Below are positions 24,071 to 32,088 of a stretch of DNA of 33,380 bases, piece after piece (position 1 is the first letter of the stretch; each line of letters opens with the position of its first letter). The position numbers were made by a program, and so were the translations under genes. This DNA comes from Bacteroidales bacterium (lineage in GTDB: Bacteria; Bacteroidota; Bacteroidia; Bacteroidales; P3): the NCBI GenBank assembly GCA_031262295.1, contig JAISIA010000065.1, forward strand, positions 1 through 33,380. The letters are read 5' to 3'. The notes under the pieces are model-generated. The model was not told where the DNA came from. It did not search any database and saw nothing but the letters and a program-made list of their open reading frames with translations.

Positions 24071-25465
24071 TTATTTTAGAATTGTACTACCTGGTTTCAC
24101 CATTATTTTTTCTATAAGATAAGAACCATTATTATATTTCAAAAAAAGTACTTTGTCGGTGTTATCACTGTATGTTTTGCTGAAATAATCCTGATCAATT
24201 GGACATTCAATTATTTCAAGATTACCGATTTCTACAGGGTGCTCTAGTTTTATTACTATCTCTTTTGCCTTTAAACGAGAAAAATATTTTTCAACAGAAC
24301 GAATTTCTATCCTTTCCTTTCCCTGTTTTGATATATTAGATACCTCTACCGTTGCATTATTATCCACAAACATTTCCTTCAATTTAGTACGGTTTTCATC
24401 GGTTGGATTTATCACGTATGCAGATAGCTGATTAGCAAAATTCTGAGCTACTATATGGGCAGCCGCACTTCGCTTCTCTTTTTCTCCATTTGGCAAAGGA
24501 TTTTTAATTTCTCCTTTTGTATAATCAACATTAGTAACCTGTGCAGTTTTCAAATCATCGTTTATTGTCACAGTAAATTTAGGAGAAAGTGTGTAATACG
24601 ACATCGGATTTGCATCATAAAAAGCGACTTCCTCAGGAGCTACTTCAAAATGAATGTTGATTTCTATTTTTGGAACATCTTTAGAAACGAAAGATTGTTT
24701 ATCCAATGAACCCTTTATTTCACTTTCTGCAACTTTCATTGCGGCTAAACCTATTGCTTCATCAGCATACTTCTTATCTAAATTATTAGGCAGTTCTGCA
24801 TACCAATTTGAAATAGCTTTTTGAGCCATAGCCTTCATAGAAGCAAGTTCATTATGAGTATAAGGATTCCTTTTTGCCTTAACTGAAATAAGCTGCACAT
24901 CATTTTTTTTATCTGTTCTAACAGAGTCGTCTGTCAAATTTACTTTCCATCCAAAAGTTACGGTATACTCTACATCACTTACAAACCCCTCTCTTTCAGC
25001 ACGAGTGTAAATTTCGTCTGTTGTTTCATAATAAACAGTTGTAAATTTTTTGTCTTTCTTAGATAATTTCTCAACATCAGCATTTTTACACTGAACAGGT
25101 TTAGGACTCTTATATGCCCTTTCCTCCTTAACATAACCTCTTAATTTATCAAATACTATTTCTACTCCCGTTTTTTGGATTCCTATAAATTTTTCTACTC
25201 CATTGATAATTTTTTTAAGAAATGTTTTTTTGGTGTCAATAGAAAAAGCATTTAGAGTTTTTTCATCTTCCCTCAGCATAAATTGATCGCCTGACTTTAA
25301 ATTTCCAAATTCCGGTTTAATAGCTTTTTTGTCTATCAAACCTTTCTTTACGCTCTCAACAAATGCTTTATGGGCATCTACAACAGCTTGTTCAGGTGTT
25401 TTCATTTGAGCAAAGCCTGAGAAACTTACGCTCAACAAAAGAGCGATATAGTACATTCTTTTCAT
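24071..25465 (-). CDS. Exported protein of unknown function in the FHA/kinase operon
   Basis: The 464-residue protein has a signal peptide (about 1-19, ending GFAQ) and no lipobox cysteine or later membrane segment. A periplasmic location, or secretion, is expected. The mature part is lysine-rich with mixed helix and strand and has a single cysteine pair-like stretch (KPVQCKN and IIECPID). I recognise no domain. The C-terminal part (about 340-464) looks like a separate small domain. It sits 26 bases after the kinase-FGE gene and 39 bases before an FHA gene. A partner or ligand for the periplasmic domains of the kinase or the VWA protein is a reasonable inference only. Confidence 0.8.
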   Translation of the reverse strand: MKRMYYIALLLSVSFSGFAQMKTPEQAVVDAHKAFVESVKKGLIDKKAIKPEFGNLKSGDQFMLREDEKTLNAFSIDTKKTFLKKIINGVEKFIGIQKTGVEIVFDKLRGYVKEERAYKSPKPVQCKNADVEKLSKKDKKFTTVYYETTDEIYTRAEREGFVSDVEYTVTFGWKVNLTDDSVRTDKKNDVQLISVKAKRNPYTHNELASMKAMAQKAISNWYAELPNNLDKKYADEAIGLAAMKVAESEIKGSLDKQSFVSKDVPKIEINIHFEVAPEEVAFYDANPMSYYTLSPKFTVTINDDLKTAQVTNVDYTKGEIKNPLPNGEKEKRSAAAHIVAQNFANQLSAYVINPTDENRTKLKEMFVDNNATVEVSNISKQGKERIEIRSVEKYFSRLKAKEIVIKLEHPVEIGNLEIIECPIDQDYFSKTYSDNTDKVLFLKYNNGSYLIEKIMVKPGSTILK

Positions 25466-25491
25466 TTTTTTAATTTTTAAGTTATTAAATA

Positions 25492-27138
25492 TTATTTGTT
25501 AATTATTAATCTAAATCCAATATACCCTCGTTCAACATCATCGTAATCCCTATAAGTAATACTCACTTCCTCGGCATCTGTGCTATTAAAACTTCCACCT
25601 TTGACAACATGATATTTTCTGCTATTGTCATAGTAATCTTCACACCATTCAGCAACATTGCCACTCATTTGATAAATCCCCAATTCATTGACAGAAGGCG
25701 AATATTTTATCCTAAAAGGTCTTTCTTTTTTAAACCAAATATTAGCAGGGAAACGCTTGCCATTACCAAATTTTGTATCCGCTTTTGCTTTGTTTCCACC
25801 ACGAGCTGCATATTCCCACTCGGCTTCTGTTGGGAGGGAGAATTTTTTTTTAGTTTTTTGATTTAAACGCAAAATGAATTCCTGAATCTCATCAAAATTC
25901 ACGTTTTCCACAGGGTAACTATCTTTTTGTATTTGATCTAGTGGCTGTCCTTCTCTATTTGTTTTTGGTTGATATAATGATGGATTAGAACCCATAATCG
26001 CTTTCCAAAAACCTTGAGAAACTTCATATTGACCAATATAGAAATCTCCAGATTCCCCACCATCTACTTCAATCATTGGATATAAATTCATGCCGGTGAA
26101 ATCTTTCGTGACAAATGTTTTATCTTTTGTTTTATCTGGTTTGAGAATAAAATACAAAACTAGACTCACAATAATTATTACTGCAATTATCGGAACCAAC
26201 CATAACCACTTACTAACTTTTCCGCTACCAATCCTCTCATCTATAAGTGTTGAAGGACGAACATTGCGTAAATCGTCCATAAACTCTTGAATTGTTTGGT
26301 GACGATTTTCTGGTTTAATCTGCATCGCTTTAAGAATGGTGCGATTTGCTTCATAGGGTATAGCAGGCGACAGTTCTTTCGGTTCTGGCATTTTTTCGGT
26401 TAGGCGAGCAGCAGCCTCTACAGGCACTTTTCCTGTAACAGCAAAGTAAAATGTGCCCCCCAGAGCATAGATATCCGTATATGACCCCTTGCGGCTATTA
26501 GCTGTATATTGTTCCGTAGGAGCATATCCGTGTGTAAGCATCGAAGTATGTATTTGCGTTTTATCTTGCTCAAATTCACGTGCCGAACCAAAATCTATTA
26601 GAATAGCTTTGTGGTCAGCTGTGATCATAATATTGTCGGGTTTTATATCACGATGTAGAATATGCCTTTTGTGAATGTAACCAACTGCATTGGTAATTTG
26701 AGCAATGTAATTTACAGTCTCGTTATAAGAAAGTTTACCATTTTCCGTCACTATTTGCTGTAAACTCTTACCTTCAATGAAAGGCATAACCATATAAGAA
26801 GTGTTATTCTCATCAAATATGTCTATCACTTTCACGATATTGGGATGATCAAACGAGGCAATGGTCTTAGCTTCTTTCACGAATGCTTGGCGATACTTTT
26901 CAAATGTTACCTCGCTTATTCCTTGTGGATGTATGGTCTTAGCAAAGGTATTACGCATACATTTTCCATAAGGAAAATACTCTTTGATGCACACTGTCCG
27001 GTTTAGACCGCTCTGAATCGCCTTGTAGGTAATTCCGAAACCACCCTCCCCTATTTTTTGTTGGATAGTGTATTTTCCATTGCACAATATAGTTCCTGAT
27101 TGCAATTCATGTAATCCTTGTATATTTCCCTGATCCAT
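25492..27138 (-). CDS. Transmembrane Ser/Thr protein kinase with periplasmic FGE-like domain
   Basis: The 548-residue protein fuses two modules. The kinase (about 22-290) has the loop GEGGFGITY (30-37), lysine in VCIKEYFP (Lys52), HRDIKPDN (about 159-166), DFG in LIDFGSA (about 182) and a GYAPTEQY activation segment, so it looks active. One transmembrane helix lies at about 310-333 (WLWLVPIIAVIIIVSLVLYF). The outer part (about 355-548) is an FGE/sulfatase-modifying fold: GQYEVSQGFWKAIMG, LPTEAEWEYAARGG, MSGNVAEWCEDYY, GYIGFRLI. The active-site cysteines of true formylglycine-generating enzyme are not evident, so it is more likely a C-type-lectin-like ligand or protein-binding sensor. Chlamydial Pkn1 has a comparable kinase-FGE architecture. 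It starts 3 bases after the other kinase gene. Confidence 0.92.
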   Translation of the reverse strand: MDQGNIQGLHELQSGTILCNGKYTIQQKIGEGGFGITYKAIQSGLNRTVCIKEYFPYGKCMRNTFAKTIHPQGISEVTFEKYRQAFVKEAKTIASFDHPNIVKVIDIFDENNTSYMVMPFIEGKSLQQIVTENGKLSYNETVNYIAQITNAVGYIHKRHILHRDIKPDNIMITADHKAILIDFGSAREFEQDKTQIHTSMLTHGYAPTEQYTANSRKGSYTDIYALGGTFYFAVTGKVPVEAAARLTEKMPEPKELSPAIPYEANRTILKAMQIKPENRHQTIQEFMDDLRNVRPSTLIDERIGSGKVSKWLWLVPIIAVIIIVSLVLYFILKPDKTKDKTFVTKDFTGMNLYPMIEVDGGESGDFYIGQYEVSQGFWKAIMGSNPSLYQPKTNREGQPLDQIQKDSYPVENVNFDEIQEFILRLNQKTKKKFSLPTEAEWEYAARGGNKAKADTKFGNGKRFPANIWFKKERPFRIKYSPSVNELGIYQMSGNVAEWCEDYYDNSRKYHVVKGGSFNSTDAEEVSITYRDYDDVERGYIGFRLIINK

Positions 27139-27141
27139 AAT

Positions 27142-27993
27142 TTATTTTAACTTATATCTACACATATAATCTTTGATAAAATTTCCAAATTCTCCACACG
27201 ATTGATATCTGTCTGTCGGATTTTTAGCCAAAGCACGTTCAACGATGAATTGCAAATCCGAATTGATATGCGAATAAAATTGCTTCATCTGAGGCGTCGG
27301 TTCATATTTGATTTGTCGTCGAATATCTTCGTTTGCCATCCTATAATCAAGACTTTGAGAAATGAATGGCAGTCTCCCTGTTAGCATTTCAAAAAGCATA
27401 ATCCCCAACGCAAAGATATCAGTATATGCACCTACTACTCCCTTTTCCGATTGTTCGGGCGGCATATATGCCGGAGTACCAAATCCTGTACTATTACTTG
27501 CATCACTCATGCGAGAGGCAATACCCAAGTCAATTAATTTAATCGTACCGTCTGGACGTATCATAATGTTATTTGACTTGATGTCTAAATGCAGAATACC
27601 GTTATCATGCAAGTAATTGACAGTATCAAGTATCTCTAGAAACAAAGGTAAAGCCTTTTGTTCGGGAATCAGTCCAATTTCGGTATAAATGAATTGCTCT
27701 AACGTGCGTCCTTCAATGAATTCCATCACTATATACAACTGCTCCCTATCTTTTAAGTCAATAAAATCCACCAGTCGGGGTATGTTGGGATGTTGATTAT
27801 AGAGATACATATTTGCCTCAACTTCCTTAAATTTTTGGCGAATAATAGGATTTTTGAAATGCCTAATCTTCAGCTCCTTGATTGCTACAGGAAAACCACT
27901 ACGCAAATCTACGCCCCAGTAAACCCGTGCAGTACCTCCTTCGGCTATCAATCGTCCGACATAATAGAATGGAATATTTGGCAGTTCGTTCAT
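27142..27993 (-). CDS. Soluble Ser/Thr protein kinase with HLD catalytic loop
   Basis: The 283-residue protein is a bare Hanks-type kinase domain without membrane or sensor parts. The glycine loop is AEGGTARVY (18-25), the ATP lysine is Lys39 in VAIKELK, and the catalytic loop reads LHLDIKSNN (about 134-142). The usual HRD arginine is leucine, while the catalytic aspartate, lysine and asparagine remain. The metal motif is DLG in LIDLGIAS. FGTPAYMPPEQ and DIFALGIMLFEMLTG are typical. Activity is likely, without the RD-type activation-loop control. The start codon overlaps the stop of the upstream FHA gene by one base (TAATG), indicating coupled translation. Confidence 0.92.
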   Translation of the reverse strand: MNELPNIPFYYVGRLIAEGGTARVYWGVDLRSGFPVAIKELKIRHFKNPIIRQKFKEVEANMYLYNQHPNIPRLVDFIDLKDREQLYIVMEFIEGRTLEQFIYTEIGLIPEQKALPLFLEILDTVNYLHDNGILHLDIKSNNIMIRPDGTIKLIDLGIASRMSDASNSTGFGTPAYMPPEQSEKGVVGAYTDIFALGIMLFEMLTGRLPFISQSLDYRMANEDIRRQIKYEPTPQMKQFYSHINSDLQFIVERALAKNPTDRYQSCGEFGNFIKDYMCRYKLK

Positions 27994-28925
27994 TACTTTT
28001 TCTGTTTGTTGTCTGTTTGAGGTTGTTGAGAAGAGGCAGCTGTATTTGCACTATCAACCGTATTTTGATTAGATTGCTCTTTCTGCTGCTTCTCATCTTT
28101 AGTTTCCCTCCCTAAGACTTTGTTAATAGCCTGTAGTATTTTTTCTTTTTCGTTATTATCTTCTGCTTCTTCAAACTTTGATTTAATATCTTTTTTCATT
28201 TGAGCAATAGATATATTCTGATTATTCGATGGCACCTTTAATTCCTTACAAATTTTGTTATAGTCATCCCACCACTTTATAGTTTCAAAAACCTCATAAA
28301 GTTCTTTTGTTAGTCTTTCCTTTTGCTTATTGAATTCTCTAACTTGCTTCAAATCCTTATCTTTTTGAAGTATTATTTCTTCTGCAAGTTTTTTGTGCTC
28401 TGTATTGCTAACAGAGATTGCTTCTTGATAAAGGACTTCTACATCTTTTTTTAAAGTCTCTGCATCTAACAACTTTTGTTTATATTGCGTTGTTAAATCT
28501 TTTTCTGAATCCTTTCTAATCTCTTCTTGTCGGGTAATTTCTTTTTCATTCTTGGAATTAATGTAATATAGAAGACCACCTAATATAAATAATAGTACAA
28601 TGCAGGCAGCAACAATCCACCAAATTAGGCGTCCATTTTGTTGCCTTGTATCCTCAGGGATTTTTTGCGTTTTAGGAAATTCAGAATAAAAATAGCTCTG
28701 CCAATCCAACTTTGTATTTCCTATTTGCACAATATCGTCAAGCATTAAACGAACCTCTCCTGATATACGCTGCCCATTCACGAATGTGCCGTTTGATGAG
28801 CCCAAATCCACAATAAAGTAATTATTGTTATCATTCTGCACGAGTTGCACATGATTGCGAGAGACTTTGGCGTCCTCTATGATAACATCATTTTCTCTAC
28901 TTCTTCCGATTGTTATTATTTTCAT
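27993..28925 (-). CDS. FHA domain protein with transmembrane helix and periplasmic coiled coil
   Basis: The 310-residue protein has an FHA domain (about 1-80) with IGRSREND, SRNH, SSNGTFVNG and the tail DWQSYF. A single transmembrane helix follows at about 101-122 (IWWIVAACIVLLFILGGLLY). A long charged helical region (about 125-290), rich in Glu, Lys and Gln, is expected to form coiled coil in the periplasm. The FHA can bind phosphothreonine made by the operon kinases. The gene overlaps the PP2C gene by 29 bases and the downstream kinase gene by one, so reader, phosphatase and kinase are translationally coupled. Confidence 0.88.
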   Translation of the reverse strand: MKIITIGRSRENDVIIEDAKVSRNHVQLVQNDNNNYFIVDLGSSNGTFVNGQRISGEVRLMLDDIVQIGNTKLDWQSYFYSEFPKTQKIPEDTRQQNGRLIWWIVAACIVLLFILGGLLYYINSKNEKEITRQEEIRKDSEKDLTTQYKQKLLDAETLKKDVEVLYQEAISVSNTEHKKLAEEIILQKDKDLKQVREFNKQKERLTKELYEVFETIKWWDDYNKICKELKVPSNNQNISIAQMKKDIKSKFEEAEDNNEKEKILQAINKVLGRETKDEKQQKEQSNQNTVDSANTAASSQQPQTDNKQKK

Positions 28926-30213
28926 TGTTGTTTCGTTTCATAAAGAATAAGACAGGTTTTTGGATCAGACTATCTCTCTTTTGTTTATACTTTGCTTTTA
29001 TTTCATCTAATGATTGAATGACATTATTATATGCTTCCCATTCCGTTTTGCTTTTTTTCAATTCTTCTTCTTTAACCTCGACCAGAGGAATAGTATTTGG
29101 TTCTAATTGCTTTAACTCTTCTTCTAATTTGTTTATATCAGAATGAGGTTTTATAATTCTTTTTTCTATTTCTGGAATTAATTCATCATCTGTGTATTTT
29201 TCCCATTCTAAGGAAATTCCTGTTTTCAAACCTTTAAACGCTTCAATAAATTCTACTCTCTCTCTCTGTAATGCATATTTTTTTTGCGAGTACCAATACC
29301 AATACAATCCTCCAAAGCAAATAGCTAAAATAACTATTGCCCGCATTATCCATTTAAGAATTCCTTTTGGCAATTTCCACTTGATACCCGTTTTGGATTT
29401 GCTCGTGGTCTTAGGATTAAAATCACAGTGTTTGTATATGCTCTTTTTGTGAGGACTATTGGATATTTGTATCAATTCTACCGTGATGTTGTCTAAGCCT
29501 CCGTTTTTCATGGCTAAGTATATAAGCATATCACCTTTTTGTTTGATAGTATCGTTATTTGACAAGACATCACTTATAGTACTATCTGAAATCATTCCAT
29601 TCAAACCATCACTGCAAATCAAAAATATATCGCCATTCTTCGGCAAAATGGGAGATGTATTTATAGTCGGTTCTAGTTCTGATTTGATTCCGAGAGCTTT
29701 TAAAATACGGTTTTTATTGGGATGTGATTCAGCCTCTTCATCCGTGATATTTCCTGCATCAACAAGTGTTTGCACATAGGAGTGATCTTTGGTAATACGG
29801 TGTAGTCGTTTCTCTTTTCCAAGATATAGATATATACGACTGTCACCAACATGAGCTATATATGCTTCATCATCACAGAGTAGTAGAATACAGGCTGTAG
29901 TACCCATACCTTTGAGTTCAGGATGATTGTTCGCATAACCCAATATCTGCACATTGGCATATTGAAGTGCAGAGTCAAGAGCAGAAACAGGATCAGAATA
30001 TTTTTCTTTTTTGAGATGTTCAATTATTTTTTCTACAGCAATTTCAGATGCTCGTTTACCACCGACATGACCACCCATACCATCACACACAACGAACACA
30101 TCCCCGTTAGGAGTCATTGCAGCCATATCATGGCTATCTTCTTGCACCTTTCGCACATTACCAGTCTCTTCCTTTTTGAAAATGTTGGTTGTATTGATTG
30201 TTGTTAAACTCAT
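28897..30213 (-). CDS. PP2C-family Ser/Thr phosphatase with transmembrane helix
   Basis: The 438-residue protein has a PP2C catalytic domain (about 1-252). Metal-binding motifs are intact: VQEDSH (23-28), VCDGMGGHVGG (42-52), GMGTTA, AHVGDSRIYLY, ICSDGLNGMISD and GGLDNITVELI. A transmembrane helix follows at about 288-308 (WIMRAIVILAICFGGLYWYW). A charged helical segment to 438 is probably periplasmic, mirroring the FHA-coiled-coil neighbour. It should remove phosphate from Ser/Thr sites made by the two kinases. It lies 17 bases after the small unknown gene. Confidence 0.93.
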   Translation of the reverse strand: MSLTTINTTNIFKKEETGNVRKVQEDSHDMAAMTPNGDVFVVCDGMGGHVGGKRASEIAVEKIIEHLKKEKYSDPVSALDSALQYANVQILGYANNHPELKGMGTTACILLLCDDEAYIAHVGDSRIYLYLGKEKRLHRITKDHSYVQTLVDAGNITDEEAESHPNKNRILKALGIKSELEPTINTSPILPKNGDIFLICSDGLNGMISDSTISDVLSNNDTIKQKGDMLIYLAMKNGGLDNITVELIQISNSPHKKSIYKHCDFNPKTTSKSKTGIKWKLPKGILKWIMRAIVILAICFGGLYWYWYSQKKYALQRERVEFIEAFKGLKTGISLEWEKYTDDELIPEIEKRIIKPHSDINKLEEELKQLEPNTIPLVEVKEEELKKSKTEWEAYNNVIQSLDEIKAKYKQKRDSLIQKPVLFFMKRNNNENNNNRKK

Positions 30214-30230
30214 TTCAAACTATATTAATT

Positions 30231-30554
30231 TTATCTATCATTCAAATCAAAAGAATATATAATATCATCAATCAAGGTTTCAAACTTTTTGTTATAACTC
30301 GGATGTGTCCATACATTAACGATGTAATAATATTCTTTGCTTGCAACATACAACACTTTACCAAACACTTTATCAAACTTCCAAAAATAATAACATATAG
30401 CCTTATTTCCTTTTCCCTCTGCTAAACTTTTTCTATTAGTACTATCTAATTTGTATGTAATTTTTTTAGAAACAGAATCGGAGATTTCTTGTACGGCAGA
30501 CACTAACTTCGACAAATTTATGAATATCTTCTCTAAATTTTTCTTTAAAAGCAT
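30231..30554 (-). CDS. Small protein of unknown function in the signalling operon
   Basis: A 107-residue frame lies between the VWA-FHA gene (15 bases upstream) and the PP2C gene (17 bases downstream), spaced as the true operon members are. No signal peptide or membrane helix is seen. The C-terminal half is rich in aromatic residues (ICYYFWKF, EYYYIVNVWTHP) and ends with IDDIIYSFDL, suggesting a small alpha/beta domain. I do not recognise the family. Confidence 0.65.
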   Translation of the reverse strand: MLLKKNLEKIFINLSKLVSAVQEISDSVSKKITYKLDSTNRKSLAEGKGNKAICYYFWKFDKVFGKVLYVASKEYYYIVNVWTHPSYNKKFETLIDDIIYSFDLNDR

Positions 30555-30569
30555 CTTGAACCTTATTTT

Positions 30570-32081
30570 TTATACATAAAAAGTTATTACAGCTTCACCG
30601 ATACATATTATATCGCCACTTTTGAGAGTGGCACGCTCGAAGAAAGCCCCGTTGATTATCACCTTGTTGGTGCTCTTATTATCTATTATCTCAAACCCAC
30701 CACCTGTAAATATAATTTCAGCGTGATGGCGTGAAACCTTATCGTTATTCAAAACAACATCATTATTCTTTCCTCGCCCCAAGGTGATGCGTGGTTTATT
30801 TATCGTATAATTGAATGTATCGTTACCTATGCAACATTGCAGACGCGGGTAAAGGTTTTTTGTACGCATCAGATTCTCAAGTCGCTCTTGTTCGGCTTCA
30901 TTCGCCTTTTGAGCTTCCTCTTCTCTTCGTTTACGCTCTTGTGACTCTTGCTTGCGTTTCAGATCTTCAAACTTTAGATCTGAAGCCGAAATTTGGTCTT
31001 GTAATCCGGCTTTTAGCTTTGCCATCTTTTTTTTTCGTCTAACAGCACTGCTACTTATTAACCATATTGACAATCCTATCAAAGCAAGAATAAACAAAAC
31101 AATCCCAACGAACCACCAAACATTATTCTTAATCCAATCTTTCAGTGAGAAAGAGGGTGGTATCAGCTGTTCCAGCTCTTCCTCGCCTTTCACTTTAAGA
31201 GAAATGATTCTCGCCTCATCGCCTCTTTTTGCATCGCTTTTGAATGAAATTTTATAGTTGTGACCAAAATATCTATCTCTTATTTGAGAATAGATATTAT
31301 TCAAAGCAACTTTGGCAGAAGCTACATCCATATATGAACCAAAAGTTCCATTGGTACTTTTTGCAAAACCTTCTGATTCGGGAGCAACGCCTGATTTATA
31401 ATAATACTGGATGATATATACAGGAATATGAAGCCGCTGAGCTTGGAGCAGGACTTGGGCTTCTGAGTCAGACCCCGAATTTTTCATAGAATAACCTGAA
31501 GTAAAAACAACTATGCTTTTAGCTCCTTCCATTGGTTGTAACATATCCAGTCCTTCGCGTATCGCCGAATACATATTAGATCTATTGGGAAATTCTGGGT
31601 AGCGTTCCCTGCTCGGTTGATAATTACGTATAGCTTGCTTTATTAAAAATTTATCACTTGTAAATCCATCAGTCAGAATTTTGAGAGTTGAAGGAGTGTT
31701 TTTTCGTCTATTAAAAACAGCAATAGCAATCTCATCCTTCGCAGTTATGTTTGTTTCATTGAAAAAATCAGAAAGAGTTTTCTGTGTGAAATCAAATTGT
31801 CCTCGCCCATTATGTGCCATATCTTCCCATAGGAAGAGTGTTATTTGCTGTTTCTGAGAGTGATTTTCCGGCAGGACAACCAAATCAAAATTACGTTCTT
31901 CTCCGCCTTCTTTCAGATATTGAAAATCGGATTTCGTCAATACCTGAGGAGCATAATTGTGGTACATGAAAGAAACTTTAGGAAATTTATCTACAATAAA
32001 CCCTTCCCTAATTGCGCCCATATCCTGAGCTTGTGTCGTCAAACACAATAATGACAGCCACAATAACAAAATCCGTTTCAT
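30570..32081 (-). CDS. VWA-like periplasmic domain, transmembrane helix and C-terminal FHA domain
   Basis: The 503-residue protein has a signal peptide (about 1-19, MKRILLLWLSLLCLTTQAQD) and a VWA-like region (about 50-290). The latter includes KSIVVFTSGYSMKNSGSDSE, and a canonical MIDAS DxSxS is not clear. A transmembrane helix lies at about 320-342 (WWFVGIVLFILALIGLSIWL), a highly charged coiled coil at about 355-405, and an FHA domain at about 413-503. The FHA keeps LGRGKNND and SRHH but reads STNKVIING where STNGT is usual. Topology is sensor outside, FHA inside. The frame is open to 32180, but the Met at 32081 begins the signal peptide and lies 7 bases after the upstream gene. Confidence 0.88.
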   Translation of the reverse strand: MKRILLLWLSLLCLTTQAQDMGAIREGFIVDKFPKVSFMYHNYAPQVLTKSDFQYLKEGGEERNFDLVVLPENHSQKQQITLFLWEDMAHNGRGQFDFTQKTLSDFFNETNITAKDEIAIAVFNRRKNTPSTLKILTDGFTSDKFLIKQAIRNYQPSRERYPEFPNRSNMYSAIREGLDMLQPMEGAKSIVVFTSGYSMKNSGSDSEAQVLLQAQRLHIPVYIIQYYYKSGVAPESEGFAKSTNGTFGSYMDVASAKVALNNIYSQIRDRYFGHNYKISFKSDAKRGDEARIISLKVKGEEELEQLIPPSFSLKDWIKNNVWWFVGIVLFILALIGLSIWLISSSAVRRKKKMAKLKAGLQDQISASDLKFEDLKRKQESQERKRREEEAQKANEAEQERLENLMRTKNLYPRLQCCIGNDTFNYTINKPRITLGRGKNNDVVLNNDKVSRHHAEIIFTGGGFEIIDNKSTNKVIINGAFFERATLKSGDIICIGEAVITFYV

Positions 32082-32088
32082 AGCTTTC

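Noticed and set aside
25492-26070. Diversity-generating retroelement target in the FGE-like domain
   Set aside because: FGE-fold C termini can be variable regions, but no reverse transcriptase, template repeat or adenine-rich near-copy of the 3' end is in the window.
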